Origin: Ehrlichia sp028752135
GTDB taxonomy: Bacteria; Pseudomonadota; Alphaproteobacteria; Rickettsiales; Anaplasmataceae
Reading direction: 5' to 3'
Assembly (NCBI GenBank): GCA_028752135.1
Contig: CP082782.1
Coordinates: 1,116,001 to 1,180,000 of the forward strand
Length of the DNA: 64,000 bases
The position numbers and the translations under genes are program-made. Position 1 is the stretch's first letter. Each line of letters begins with the position of its first letter. Shown here in pieces: positions 1 to 10,900 of this stretch. Below the pieces are notes generated by a model, which worked only from the letters and a program-made list of their open reading frames with translations, had not been told where the DNA came from and made no database searches.

Positions 1-449
1 GTTGCTCCATGCACTAAAGCAAAAGTCTTAGGACGTATAGCATAAACCAAATGTGTTAAATAATGTGCCGTCATGCCTTTAAACAATACTGCAGCAGCAA
101 CTTGATCAGTAATATCACTTGGTATTCTCACTAAATATTTTTGATTCACAATTCTTTTTTCAGAATAAGCTCCCCCAAGTATCGTACAGTACCCTACTCT
201 GTCACCAACATTAAAAACTTCAACATCTTTACCTAACTTTTCTATCACTCCTACTGCTTCAACTCCTAAGACAGCAGGAAATTTTTTACTCTTACGTAAA
301 CCATTACGACATTCAATATCATATCGATTTAATCCGATAGCTGTATGTTTTATTAATGCTTCATCATCTTTAGGTTCGCCAATATTACAACTAACATATT
401 TTAAAATTTCAGAACCACCAGTTTTATCAATAACAATAGCTTTTACCAT
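1..449 (-). CDS. NADPH:quinone oxidoreductase family protein, N-terminal part (cut by window edge)
   Basis: The reverse strand reads without a stop from an ATG at 447-449 to the window edge, giving 149 codons that begin MVKAIVIDKTGGSEILKY. The pattern matches the N-terminal GroES-like domain of the zinc-independent medium-chain dehydrogenase/quinone reductase family: 'PAVLGVEAVGVIEKLG' near residues 57-72, 'FNVGDRVGYC' after it, and the 'AAVLFKGMTAHYL' stretch that precedes the NADPH-binding Rossmann domain. The nucleotide-binding half lies outside the window. Members reduce quinones with NADPH in the cytoplasm, but the physiological substrate cannot be told from sequence. No neighbour on this strand suggests an operon. 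Confidence 0.85.
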   Translation of the reverse strand, partial: MVKAIVIDKTGGSEILKYVSCNIGEPKDDEALIKHTAIGLNRYDIECRNGLRKSKKFPAVLGVEAVGVIEKLGKDVEVFNVGDRVGYCTILGGAYSEKRIVNQKYLVRIPSDITDQVAAAVLFKGMTAHYLTHLVYAIRPKTFALVHGA

Positions 450-1579
450 AACATCACATAATTTATAAAAAAACAATCACTTACTTAGTTAGTTAGGAAT
501 TAACAATAAAGCCCAAATCAACCTAACATCTAAATAATATCCTCTAAATTTAAGACATCAATATTAATTAATAACAAACATGCTTATCCTAAGTCAAACA
601 TCCACACAAAGTTCTATAATAACAAATATATAACCGGTATCTTTAAAAACAAAGAAATGCTATCATAAATAGTATCCGATAACCATTTTAGTAGAAAACA
701 TCCTTATGAATAAAAATCATTCACAATACATTACAAATAATAATTTAATATATTTGTATTGTTAGGAAAACAAGGAACAATTATTACTCAAAACTTTATC
801 TATAAAATCAACAATACTAAGGAACTTGCAAATTATGATCGAATTAGCAACAATGTTTTTTTTGCATAAAGTACACATATTAATTAAGTCTTGCATGTGT
901 AAATATCAAGGTTATACTTCTTATATAATAATCCTACAGAATATCAGGTTTAAAAAAATAGTATCAATAAATTTAATTCTAATCAGATTTTCTACAATAA
1001 TTAAAAAAATCATCTAGTATTGCCTTGTCAAAGACTTATATAAAAAATGGATATCAGAAGATCAAAACACAATTTCTTAATTTAAAAAACATATATTCAT
1101 ATCTTCCACATCTTCAACTCATTTATAAAAACAGAAAGAATCTCACTAAAATTATATATTTAGAATCTTCTAATAGTATTCTTTACTAATTAACTACAGA
1201 AACATAATTATAAATATATCCACCCACTTTATCACCCTATAATTTAACAACAAGTTTAATTAGTACAGTTTATATATTATCTTAACTTATTGAACTATCT
1301 ATACACATCACTTCATAACACGGTCAAAGCAACTTGTTATATTCTACTAAAAACCCAACTTACCAATTACAAAAATAATCTTCTCTTATTTTTTGACTAA
1401 TAAACTAATTGAGTAAATATATAATAATATTTTCAATCGTTATAATCTACGTTCTATTCCAATTTTATTAGAACAAGATACTCTGTAACTATCATTTATA
1501 TACATCACTTTATCATATAGTCAAAATAGCTCCATATATTCTATGAGCAACTATTACTGCACTAATTTATACAGAAAAA
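450..1579. other. Gene-poor spacer with a decayed direct repeat
   Basis: About 1.1 kb of AT-rich sequence with no convincing gene. A 63-codon frame at 826-1017 is rich in I, K, L and F and looks like chance. Two stretches beginning near 1292 and 1485 (period about 193 bp) align over about 60 bases with gaps; both carry a form of 'aactatc..tata.acatcactt.at' followed by 'gtcaaa' and 'atattcta'. A weaker third match lies near 1205. I read this as an eroded tandem duplication. Confidence 0.5.
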
Positions 1580-3361
1580 TTACTTTTCTATATTTTCTGG
1601 ATCAACAGCCAAAGGTTGAGCTTGACTTTTTGGTTGAGAATTTTGTGCATTATAATTAGAAACAATTTTACTTAAGATTTCATCTTTAGGACCAAGACCA
1701 CTAATCATACCATCACTCATAACTAATACTTTATCAACAACATTAAGTAATTGTATCTTGTGAGTCATAATAAAAGTAGTAATGCCATTCTTTTTTGCAT
1801 AGAGTAATGCATTTATTAAATTTACTTCTGACTTTCCATCCAAATTAGCATTTGGCTCATCAAGCACTAAAAGTTTTATATCTCCATAAAACGCTCTTGC
1901 TAAACCTAACATCTGCTTTTGTCCACCTGACAGGATGAGACCATTAGACCCTATTATAGTATCATATCCATTGGGTAAACTTAAAATTAATTCATGTACA
2001 CCAGCAATTTGAGCAGCTTTTATTACTTCACTAGCATCAGGATTTGGCATCATTCTTGCAATATTAACTTTCACTGAAGCATTAAATAACTCAATGTCCT
2101 GTGGAAGATAACCAATATAACGTCCAAAATCCTCCCTATTCCAAGTATAAACATCTGCTCCATCAAGTCTGACAACACCTGATATTGGCTTCCATACACC
2201 TACCAATAATTTTGCTATTGTAGATTTTCCAGAAGCACTAGGTCCTATAACACCAACAATATCTCCAACTTCTACTGCAAAAGATACACCCTTAATAGTT
2301 GGCTTATTCCCACCATAAGGAGTAAAAAATACTCGATCAAACATTACTTTTCCTTGAGGAACTGGTAAAGACATAGTCTGTTCTCTTTTCGGAGACGCTA
2401 AAAGTAACATTTGCAGTCTTTTATAAGATATCCGCGCAGATATCAACATTTTCCAAGTATTAATTGATGCTTCAAAAGGAGCTAACGTCCTACCCATCAA
2501 AATCGATGAAGCAATAATTCCTCCTGCAGTTTTATGTCCTAAAACCGCAAGAAATGCTCCAATTCCTATTACTGATATCTGTAAAATAGATCTAATAAAT
2601 TTAGTAATTCCAGAAATTAAATTTGAACGATTTTGTGCTTTAATTTGCATTGCTCGATTTCGATCATTCTTTTCAGCCCAATCACTTACAATATAATTAA
2701 CCATTCCCATAGCTTCAACTACTTCAGCATTACGTGCTGCAATATCAATTGAATTAATATTACGTATTCCTTCTTCACTAGCCTCTTGCAATATCTTTTT
2801 CGTAGCTAATTCATTCCAAATAGCCATAGCTGTTAACAATATTATTCCTACTACAGCAATACAACCTGTTACAGTATGTATCATAAAAATAGCAACAAGA
2901 TATAAAATTGCCCATGGAGTATCAAATAATGAAAATATCCCAAATCCAGTGATAAATCCCTTTACAACACCTAAATCACGAATTACCTCTCCACTTGAAG
3001 TAGATGATTTTACTGAAGTTAATCCAATAGATTTCACTATAAGATCAGGAGTAACAACTTTATCTATCCAATCTCCAACCTTAGACATAACTAAAGATCG
3101 ACATATTTCCAATATTGAAGAACAAGCAAAAGCACCAATTGTTATTGCACTCAACATAATCAAAGTAGATACACTACCACTTGAAAGTACCCTATCTAAA
3201 ACTTGAGAAGTATATAATGGCAAAAACAACATTAACAAATTAATAGCAGAACTAAACCAAAAAATAAACCAAAATACACTTTTACATTTTTCTAAACTAG
3301 TATATAAAATACTTTTCTTTAGTTCTTTCATTGCCTGAAAGTTAAAATTTACTCCTTCCAC
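1580..3361 (-). CDS. Type I secretion system permease/ATPase (PrtD/HlyB-like ABC exporter)
   Basis: A 593-residue half-transporter that would form the inner-membrane ATPase of a type I secretion system. The N-terminal half holds the transmembrane helices (for example 'FWFSSAINLLMLFLPLYTSQ' near residues 34-53). The C-terminal half is a complete nucleotide-binding domain: Walker A GPSASGKST near 372-380, signature LSGGQKQM near 476, Walker B LLVLDEP near 496, and the H-loop in 'FIMTHK' near 532. There is no C39 peptidase domain, as in PrtD-type exporters of C-terminally signalled substrates. The start codon is GTG, preceded by AGAGGG; an in-frame ATG lies 10 codons further in. In Ehrlichia this route is linked to export of tandem-repeat and ankyrin effectors (established for the genus, not shown here). 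The membrane fusion protein and TolC are not in the window. Confidence 0.9.
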   Translation of the reverse strand: MEGVNFNFQAMKELKKSILYTSLEKCKSVFWFIFWFSSAINLLMLFLPLYTSQVLDRVLSSGSVSTLIMLSAITIGAFACSSILEICRSLVMSKVGDWIDKVVTPDLIVKSIGLTSVKSSTSSGEVIRDLGVVKGFITGFGIFSLFDTPWAILYLVAIFMIHTVTGCIAVVGIILLTAMAIWNELATKKILQEASEEGIRNINSIDIAARNAEVVEAMGMVNYIVSDWAEKNDRNRAMQIKAQNRSNLISGITKFIRSILQISVIGIGAFLAVLGHKTAGGIIASSILMGRTLAPFEASINTWKMLISARISYKRLQMLLLASPKREQTMSLPVPQGKVMFDRVFFTPYGGNKPTIKGVSFAVEVGDIVGVIGPSASGKSTIAKLLVGVWKPISGVVRLDGADVYTWNREDFGRYIGYLPQDIELFNASVKVNIARMMPNPDASEVIKAAQIAGVHELILSLPNGYDTIIGSNGLILSGGQKQMLGLARAFYGDIKLLVLDEPNANLDGKSEVNLINALLYAKKNGITTFIMTHKIQLLNVVDKVLVMSDGMISGLGPKDEILSKIVSNYNAQNSQPKSQAQPLAVDPENIEK

Positions 3362-3462
3362 AAGTCCCTCTAGATAATTAATAATTGTATATATAACACA
3401 ATATATTTATATTAAATAAACAATACAGGTATTTAATAAATTTTCATATAAATAATTTTTAA

Positions 3463-3492
3463 TTGAAACAAAGTTACACAATATGGTATAGT
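3463..3492 (+). promoter_or_regulatory. Predicted sigma-70-type promoter for the HIG1/folP cluster
   Basis: TTGAAA at 3463-3468, an 18-bp spacer, then TATAGT at 3487-3492, placing transcription start near 3499. It sits 26 bp before the ATG at 3518, and excludes the GTG at 3491 as a start for that gene because the GTG overlaps the -10 element. AT-rich DNA yields such matches by chance. Confidence 0.45.
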
Positions 3493-3517
3493 GCACCATA
3501 TTTTATATTCTATAAAC

Positions 3518-3709
3518 ATGTTTAATAACACAACTTTGTTAATAGTAATTTTAGTTTTTATTTCATTAACAGTTACATCTCTAATATCAGGAGTAGTACT
3601 AATGGCCATTAGCAATGAGTTCTACATGAGGAATAGAAATAAAATCATGTTAATAAGGTTACTTTTGCAATTCACCTCACTAATACTTATAGCATTGTTT
3701 TTTAGATAG
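3518..3709 (+). CDS. Small twin-transmembrane protein with a HIG1-like motif
   Basis: 63 residues with two hydrophobic segments (about residues 6-30 and 46-62) joined by a basic loop, NRNKIMLIRLLLQ. This loop matches the HIG1 (hypoxia-induced gene 1) pattern, in which an N-K-L-M-R-x-R-x-x-x-Q-like stretch precedes the second helix. Small HIG1 proteins occur across alphaproteobacteria, and the mitochondrial relatives associate with respiratory complexes; the role here is unknown. I chose the ATG at 3518 because the upstream GTG at 3491 overlaps a good -10 box. The stop lies 12 bp before the folP stub, so the gene probably leads a transcript into folP. Confidence 0.7.
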   Translation: MFNNTTLLIVILVFISLTVTSLISGVVLMAISNEFYMRNRNKIMLIRLLLQFTSLILIALFFR

Positions 3710-3721
3710 GAAGATTTTTTA

Positions 3722-3856
3722 ATGACATTGAATACAAAATTAGTTGGTATTTCAAATTATACTCCAGATTCATTCTCAGACAGAGGGAAGTTTTTTACTC
3801 TAGAAAAACACTACAGCAAATTAAATATTTATGGGATAGAAATGATCGATGTATGA
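3722..3856 (+). pseudogene. folP: Truncated folP stub (44 codons)
   Basis: A short frame preceded by an AGGAAG ribosome site repeats the start of the intact folP that begins 41 bp after it ends. Residues 6-20 (KLVGISNYTPDSFSD) match the intact KLVGILNYTPDSFSD with one difference, and 'GKFFT-EK' follows. The reading then degenerates (KHYSKLNIYGIEMIDV) and stops at TGA 3854-3856. Matching against the intact gene requires small indels after about codon 28, and the last residues EMIDV correspond to the 'GADIIDVGAES' region of the intact protein. Only the first pterin-site motif survives, so it cannot be an enzyme. It may still be translated, since it has its own ribosome site. Confidence 0.8.
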
Positions 3857-3896
3857 GTACTTTTGATAATATCATTTTTTATAGGAGGATTCTTCA

Positions 3897-4748
3897 ATGA
3901 AATCAGATACAAAATTAGTTGGTATTTTAAATTACACTCCAGATTCATTTTCAGACGGAGGAAAGTTTTTTACTGTAGAAAAAGCATTACAACAAGTTAA
4001 ACATCTAATTGATGGTGGAGCAGATATCATAGATGTAGGAGCAGAATCAACAAGACCTAGATATTTATATACAGAACATGGTAGGAACACTATCACCCAA
4101 CCTGAAGAATGGAATAGGTTACAAAATATACTTCCTGCAATAATAGAAATTGCACACAGTCATAATGTTCAAGTAAGTATAGATACCAGGCATGCAAAAA
4201 CTGCAGAAAAAGCTATAGAACTAAATGTAGATTACATAAATGATGTTAGTACATTAGCAGATGACAACATGATTAAAGTTCTACAAAACAGTTCTGCTAG
4301 TATCATTATTACTCACAATTTAGGTATTCCTCTAGTCGAAGGGAATAATATACCAGAGGACCGTGACCCAATTAATGAAATTATAACATGGGCACAAAAA
4401 TGTATTTTAAAACTAACAGATGCAGGAATTAGTAAAGATAGAATTATTATTGATCCAGGTATAGGATTTAGTAAAACTAGCATTCAAGCTTTATATATAC
4501 TAAACAATATTGATAAACTAAAAACTCTAAACTATCCAATATATGTTGGTCATTCACGGAAATCTTTTCTTTCTTTATGTAAATTAAATGATTCAACTCG
4601 TAATAATGCCACATTAACTGTTTCAATTTTTCTATTTCAAAAAAGGATAGATTTTATAAGAGTACATGACACCCATTTACATAGTGAAGCATTTAGAGTT
4701 TTAAGAAAAATACAACAAACCAATTTAAGTGACATAAAACAAAACTAA
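3897..4748 (+). CDS. folP: Dihydropteroate synthase (intact copy)
   Basis: 283 residues, the usual length for DHPS, which joins 4-aminobenzoate to hydroxymethyl-dihydropterin pyrophosphate in cytoplasmic folate synthesis. The conserved loops are all present in order: VGILNYTPDSFSDGG near residues 9-22, GADIIDVGAESTRP near 41-54, VSIDTRHAKT near 96-105, INDVS, IDPGIGFSK, the GHSRKSF lysine/arginine loop, and the C-terminal RVHD that holds the pterin phosphate. A good AGGAGG site precedes the ATG. It is flanked by a 5' stub and a decaying second copy. folK lies elsewhere in the window, at 45.5 kb. Confidence 0.95.
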   Translation: MKSDTKLVGILNYTPDSFSDGGKFFTVEKALQQVKHLIDGGADIIDVGAESTRPRYLYTEHGRNTITQPEEWNRLQNILPAIIEIAHSHNVQVSIDTRHAKTAEKAIELNVDYINDVSTLADDNMIKVLQNSSASIIITHNLGIPLVEGNNIPEDRDPINEIITWAQKCILKLTDAGISKDRIIIDPGIGFSKTSIQALYILNNIDKLKTLNYPIYVGHSRKSFLSLCKLNDSTRNNATLTVSIFLFQKRIDFIRVHDTHLHSEAFRVLRKIQQTNLSDIKQN

Positions 4749-5121
4749 TAGACACTCGGCTTTTTATTTTTTTATGATATTTTATATAGATTTAATTTTC
4801 TTATTATAAAAGGAACATATTTATTTCAGAACACACAACATCTTTATACAATAAGGCATCTAATGTTAAAAAATACCATAATTAATCTAAGTCATATAAA
4901 GTTGAACTAACAAATATCCAGTTCTTTATTTTTTATAATAAATCTAATATTTTTCACTTGTTGGTTTAATAAATTCATTATATAAAAGTACATATAGTGA
5001 TAGTAGTGTTCTATTTACAGTAATAAATTCTATTAACCATTAGAAAAAAAATTACAAGGCTTATATAACACTATAAGTCATATACTATTTATATTTTTTT
5101 CATCAAGGTAAGGGTTTTACA
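4749..5121. other. AT-rich spacer between folP copies
   Basis: No gene seen. 'tttattttttat' occurs near 4760 and again near 4926, followed in both cases by a loosely similar stretch ending in 'tataaaag', suggesting an old duplication of about 165 bp. The folP-like reading frame does not extend into it. The second folP has the site AAGGTAAGGG upstream of its ATG. Confidence 0.35.
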
Positions 5122-5974
5122 ATGAAATTCAATACAAAAATAATGGGTGTTTTAAACTTTACTCCTGATTCATTCTCAGATGGAAATAAATTTTTTACCG
5201 TTGATAAAGCATTAAAACAAGTCGAACATTTAATTGATGGGGGAGCAGATATCATAGATGTAGGAGCAGAATCAGGTAAACCAAGATATATATATGAAAG
5301 TGATGACACTCTAATAACACAAGAAGAGGAATGGAAAAGACTAGAAAGCATACTACCCCAAATTATAGAAATTGCTCATAGCCGTAATATTCAAGTTAGC
5401 GTAGATACTAGAAATGCAAAAACTGCAGAAAAAGCTTTAGCATTAAAAGCAGATATAATAAATGATTGTACTGCATTAACAGATCCTAATATGATACCAG
5501 TATTAAAAAACAGTAATGCTAAAATTATAGTTGTTCATAATTTAGGGGTACCATTAATTAAAGGTCATTTCATACCAAAAGGCAAAAACCCAACTACTGA
5601 AATTATATCATGCTTGAAGAATTATACTGAAAAACTAATAGATGGAGGCATATCTCGAGATAGAATTATTGTTGATCCAGGTATAGGTATAGGTAAAAAT
5701 GGTATGCAGTCACTATACATAATGAAAAATCTTGCACAATTAAAAGCATTAAAATATCCAATATGCTTAGGTCATTCACGAAAATCCTGTTTCATGCCAT
5801 TTAAATTACATGATCCAACACGAGATAATGCTACATTAATTACATCAGTTATTTTATTTTTGAAAGGTATAGAATTTTTTTAGAGTACACAACGCTCATA
5901 TACATAATGAAGCATTTAGTATTATAAAAAAGATTATGCAGATTAACTTAAAAGATGTGTATAATTCCCTATAA
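5122..5974 (+). pseudogene. folP: Second dihydropteroate synthase copy, frameshifted and losing active-site residues
   Basis: A full-length paralogue of the folP at 3897. The frame runs 253 codons and stops at TAG 5881-5883 after a run of seven T (5875-5881). Removing one T restores 'FFRVHNAHIHNEAF' and a tail ending at TAA 5972-5974, collinear with the intact copy. The copy also carries suspicious substitutions: the conserved ESTRP loop has become ESGKP (the Thr and Arg that contact the pterin pyrophosphate), INDVS has become INDCT, and the C-terminal RVHD would read RVHN even after repair. It keeps MGVLNFTPDSFSDG, DPGIGIGK and GHSRKS. It is probably inactive or has a changed activity. The frameshift alone could be a sequencing error, but the substitutions could not. 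Confidence 0.8.
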
Positions 5975-6482
5975 AAAGTATAGATTTATCTCAGCATCAC
6001 ATTATAGGGTTACATTATCTGTTTTATAGGTCAATTATATTTAATCATGACGTGGTGTTTTACTTTACAGAATAGTTTGTAAAAAGTATATAATTAACCA
6101 TAACATTCATTTATATGATAAATATACAACATTAATAAAATGATTCTATGAGTAATTTAAAAACATATTATTACCTAATATATTGGGTTTAAGAATATAA
6201 CCTAGTAAAATGCCTTATATATTTAGATTTAATTTTATTTCCTCAATTGCATAAGGTTTGCAAATTCTACTGATATATCACTTGAAAATTTGTGTTTATT
6301 CAAAGGATAATATGCATTAACACCAATATAACAAGCATATGGATTACATATGACACAATATAAAAAAGTAAATAACTATACTACCAAAACAATAAATACA
6401 TTCAAAAAACACTAAAAATATCAGGTTCACTACATTCGTTAACTATCAACTCTAACTTAATTCCCGACAATTAACCTTAATA
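5975..6482. other. AT-rich spacer
   Basis: About 500 bp between the second folP copy and the convergent hypothetical gene. I see no reading frame, strong hairpin or RNA gene in it. Confidence 0.4.
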
Positions 6483-7616
6483 TTATAAATTTACACTTTC
6501 AGTATTAGTCTCAAAACTTTTCACAGTTAAATCATTTATTACGGAATTCATATATTCTTCACTTGATCTTTTAGGAATATAAACTAGCGCCATAGCCATA
6601 GTAACTAAGATAACATTTACAGAACATACACTAATAGAAAGATTTTTCAAACTAATTAAATTAGGTACATTATAAATATGCATTGCTACAAACAACAGCC
6701 CACAAATATTAAACAAGAAATCAGTTACAAACACAGTTATTTCTAACCAGGTAATTAGTTTTTTTCCTGTATTTTTCTTACCAGAAGATAAATACCTTAC
6801 TTTAGTGTCAACAAAATCATATGCTTGAAGACCTTTTAAATCTTGTCCTACACTTCTATTGCCAGCAGAACGTAAAGACTCTAATTGACGATCACCATAA
6901 CACTGCAACATAGATTGAAAATGTTTATGAAGTATAATATGATTTGTTAGTTTTGTATAACTACTCTCTATTTTTTCATTTAGTTCTGCCCTCTCAGGAG
7001 GAAAATACCTTTTTTCAACAAGAAATTGTACAAATGCCATATCTATAATCGCAAGTACAAGCTTATCACTATATAAATTTATAACTTCTTTCAAATCATG
7101 AGCATCAAGGTCAAAATAGAAACAAGCATTTTCAAATTCTTCTTCACTAAGCAGTTTGTTTCTCTCCCAAATATCAGATAATTTGGAATGCTTACAACTT
7201 TCACGCTTTAAATCATCATTACTCTTAGGCTTAGGCATAACTGTGCCTTCATATACAATATGAGATTTGCACTTTACTATTCTATTCAATAGAGAACTAA
7301 CATATCCTTTATACTCTACTATCTTATCATGAGACATGTATTTCTTTCTATCTTGAATATCAATATCAAATATCGTTAAAAGACATTCTTTTATTGTTTT
7401 TTCTATTTGCTGAGATATTTCACACTTAATTACCTGCTCTGCAGCTTCTATTTCAGAATACTTTGGCAAGTTGACTTTTATTTCATTTACAGCATCTAAC
7501 AAAGACTGCAATATACTCTTTGTTTTACTGTCATGTTTGTACTTAGTAAGATAACATAGAATTATTTCTGTAGTACTATTGATTAAATTATTTACACCTA
7601 ACATTACTGCTACCAT
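6483..7616 (-). CDS. Hypothetical membrane protein, 377 residues
   Basis: I do not recognise this gene. The protein has a long hydrophilic, mostly helical N-terminal part of about 285 residues rich in Lys and Glu. Two transmembrane segments follow near residues 291-313 and 325-346, then a hydrophilic tail of about 27 residues. There is no signal peptide or catalytic motif. It could be a C-terminally anchored protein with a large domain on one side of the membrane. Codon use resembles the neighbours, so there is no sign of recent transfer. The first ATG is at 7616 with another four codons in; neither has a strong ribosome site. It faces away from carB and is monocistronic. Confidence 0.7.
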   Translation of the reverse strand: MVAVMLGVNNLINSTTEIILCYLTKYKHDSKTKSILQSLLDAVNEIKVNLPKYSEIEAAEQVIKCEISQQIEKTIKECLLTIFDIDIQDRKKYMSHDKIVEYKGYVSSLLNRIVKCKSHIVYEGTVMPKPKSNDDLKRESCKHSKLSDIWERNKLLSEEEFENACFYFDLDAHDLKEVINLYSDKLVLAIIDMAFVQFLVEKRYFPPERAELNEKIESSYTKLTNHIILHKHFQSMLQCYGDRQLESLRSAGNRSVGQDLKGLQAYDFVDTKVRYLSSGKKNTGKKLITWLEITVFVTDFLFNICGLLFVAMHIYNVPNLISLKNLSISVCSVNVILVTMAMALVYIPKRSSEEYMNSVINDLTVKSFETNTESVNL

Positions 7617-7925
7617 TAGAATATTTTACACTTTATTGTAATATTAGAATACTATAATAAGTTTTATACTTTGCAACTTAAAATTGCAATTAATATATTT
7701 AAGTTCGAAATTCGATTGCTTTTTTAAATAAATTTTTAACTACTTATAGTCACTTTTTTATATATGCTACTTCCTATTGTGCATAAAAAATACACTGGCA
7801 ATTTAAAGCTCAAACAAGCTATTGAAGGACCTATTACTTTAGACTCTAACAATAACTGCTATTTCAATATAAACGTAAAAAGATGATCAGCGCTCCTTAA
7901 GCAGCATTAGTTTTTACTTTTTTAT
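7617..7925. other. Spacer upstream of carB
   Basis: Divergent spacer. A 40-codon frame at 7764-7886 is too short and too unlike anything known to call a gene. Nothing else is seen before the carB promoter. Confidence 0.35.
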
Positions 7926-7953
7926 TTGAAGATTAAGTATTAGTAGTTATAGT
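7926..7953 (+). promoter_or_regulatory. Predicted carB promoter
   Basis: TTGAAG at 7926-7931, a 16-bp spacer and TATAGT at 7948-7953. Transcription would start near 7960, about 22 bp before the carB ATG. The AT-rich background means it could be chance. Confidence 0.4.
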
Positions 7954-7981
7954 ATTAAGAGCTAAATTCTTTATATACACC

Positions 7982-10900
7982 ATGCCAAAACGTACAGATA
8001 TAGAATCAATATTAGTTATTGGAGCAGGACCTATAGTTATAGGGCAAGCTTGTGAATTTGACTATTCTGGGACTCAAGCTTGTAAAGTTTTAAAACAAGA
8101 AGGATATAGGATTATTCTAATTAATTCCAACCCAGCAACAATAATGACTGATCCAGAAATAGCTGACTCAACATACATTGAACCAATTACAACTAATATT
8201 ATCGAAAAAATAATTATAAAAGAAAAACCCAGTGCAATATTACCAACAGTAGGTGGTCAAACTGCTTTAAATGCTGCAATTAATCTGTGCGACGCTGGAA
8301 TATTAGAAAAATACAATGTTAAACTTATAGGTGCAACAAAAGAAGCAATAAAAAAAGCTGAAGATAGAAATTTATTCCGTCAAGCGATGGATAAAATAGG
8401 TGTTAAATACCCAAAAAGTATTATTATAAGGAGCGTAAATCAAATAAATAATGCATTAGAATATATAGGATTACCAGCAATAATCAGACCATCATTTACC
8501 TTGGGTGGTATTGGAGGTGGTATATGTTACAACAGAGAAGAATTTCAAAAAAATGTAGAATATGGACTAAGTATTTCTCCCATATCAGAAGTACAGGTAG
8601 ATGAATCCATTGTTGGGTGGAAAGAATTTGAAATGGAAGTTATGAGAGATAACAAAGATAATTGTATTGTTGTTTGCTCTATAGAAAATATTGACCCAAT
8701 GGGAGTACATACCGGAGACAGTATAACAGTAGCTCCAGCATTAACTTTGAGGGATACAGAATACCAAAAAATGCGTGACATATCTTTTTCTATATTAAGA
8801 GAAATAGGAGTAGATACTGGAGGATCAAATGTACAATTTGCAATAAACCCAAAAAATGATAATGATTTACTTGTAATAGAAATGAATCCAAGAGTTTCTC
8901 GATCATCAGCTTTAGCATCTAAAGCAACAGGATATCCTATAGCTAAAGTAGCCGCCAAACTTGCTGTAGGATATTCCCTAGATGAAATACGAAACGATTG
9001 TACACAAGCTATTCCAGCATCATTTGAACCAAGTATAGATTACATTGTAACAAAAATTCCAAGATTTAATTTTGATAAATTCCAAGGAACAAAAAAAGAA
9101 TTATCAACTTCCATGAAATCCGTAGGAGAAGTAATGGCTATTGGAAGATCTTTCCAAGAATCACTACAAAAAGCATTGTGTTCTTTGGAAGCTGGATATT
9201 CCGGGTTAAATGAATTCTTTGATAAAAATATAGAAATAGATCAAATACTTAATTTCCTTGTAAAATTATCTCCTGATAGAATATTCATTATTGCAGATGC
9301 TCTACGACATAACATAACTATAGAAGAAATTAATAAAATTACCGGTTACGATCCATGGTTTCTCATGCAAATAAAAAACATAATACATCATGAACAAAAA
9401 ATAAAAGATCATGGATTACCTAAAACAGCCAATGAATTACTGTTGCTAAAAAAAATAGGATTCTCTGATGCAAGATTAGCATATTTAAGTAATAACACCA
9501 TAGAATATGTAGAAAACTTAAGAAAATCTTTATCTATAAAACCTGTATACAAACATATAGACACTTGTGCTGGAGAATTTGAAACAAATACATCTTACAT
9601 GTATAGTTGTTATGAAGGAGACACTATTAATAATCCTGAATGTGAATCTCTTATAACAAACAACAAAAAAGTTATTATTCTTGGAAGTGGTCCTAATCGT
9701 ATCGGTCAAGGAATAGAATTTGACTACACATGTGTACATGCAGCACATACTATCAAAGAAATGGGGTATGAATCCATAATAATAAATTGTAATCCAGAAA
9801 CTGTATCTACAGATTATGATATTTCAGACAAATTATATTTTTCTCCCTTAACGAGAGAAAGTGTTCTAGATATTATATATAAAGAACAAGAAACTAACTC
9901 TCTATTAGGAGTAATAGTCCAATTTGGAGGGCAAACTCCTTTAAGACTTGCAAAAGTATTACAAGAAAAAAACATAAATATCCTTGGAACATCTTTTGAC
10001 GCAATTGATTTAGCTGAAGATCGTATGAAATTTCAGCAACTACTGACACAGTTGAATTTAAAACAACCATCTAATATCACATGCAATTCAGCATATGAAG
10101 TATCACAACAAATAGAAAAGCTAGTATTTCCTATACTAGCAAGACCATCTTATGTATTAGGTGGTCAATCAATGTCAATTATACGTGATAATAATTCTCT
10201 TTCAGACTATCTAACAACCCATGAAAATATATTTGATCATGGATCTTTACTATTAGATCAATTTTTAACCAATGCAGTTGAAGTAGATGTAGATGCTATA
10301 TGTGATGGAGAAAACGTATATATTGCAGGAATAATGGAACATATAGAGGCAGCAGGTATACATTCAGGAGATTCAGCATGCTCTTTACCATCATATACTC
10401 TAACAAAAGAAATAACAGATGCTATAACAGAACAAACAAAAAAAATAGCTATTGCATTACAAGTTAGAGGATTTATTAATATACAGTATGCGATACAAGA
10501 CAACGAGATTTACATACTTGAGGTAAATCCTAGAGCTAGTAGAACTGTACCATTTATTGCAAAAGCCACAGGTATTCCGATAGCAAAAATTGCAACAGAG
10601 GTAGTTCTCGGCAAGAAACTCACTAATATTACAGAAAAGAAATTCCAGCATGTTGCTGTAAAAGAAGCAGTATTTTCTTTTTCAAGATTTCCCAATATAG
10701 ATGTCTTACTAGGACCTGAAATGAAATCTACAGGAGAAGTAATGGGCATTGATAAATCATTTGAAATAGCTTTTGCAAAAGCACAAATGGCTGCTGGATA
10801 CGAACTTCCAACAGAAGGTACAGCTTTCATATCTGTCAAAAATTCAGATAAACCACTTATTATAGAAACAACAAAAATACTAAAGGATATTGGATTTACT

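Noticed and set aside
826..1017. 63-codon forward reading frame
   Set aside because: Composition is I/K/L/F-rich as expected of AT-rich chance frames, with no ribosome site or family resemblance.
7764..7886. 40-codon forward frame upstream of carB
   Set aside because: Too short, no ribosome site and no recognisable motif; it also ends before the predicted carB promoter.
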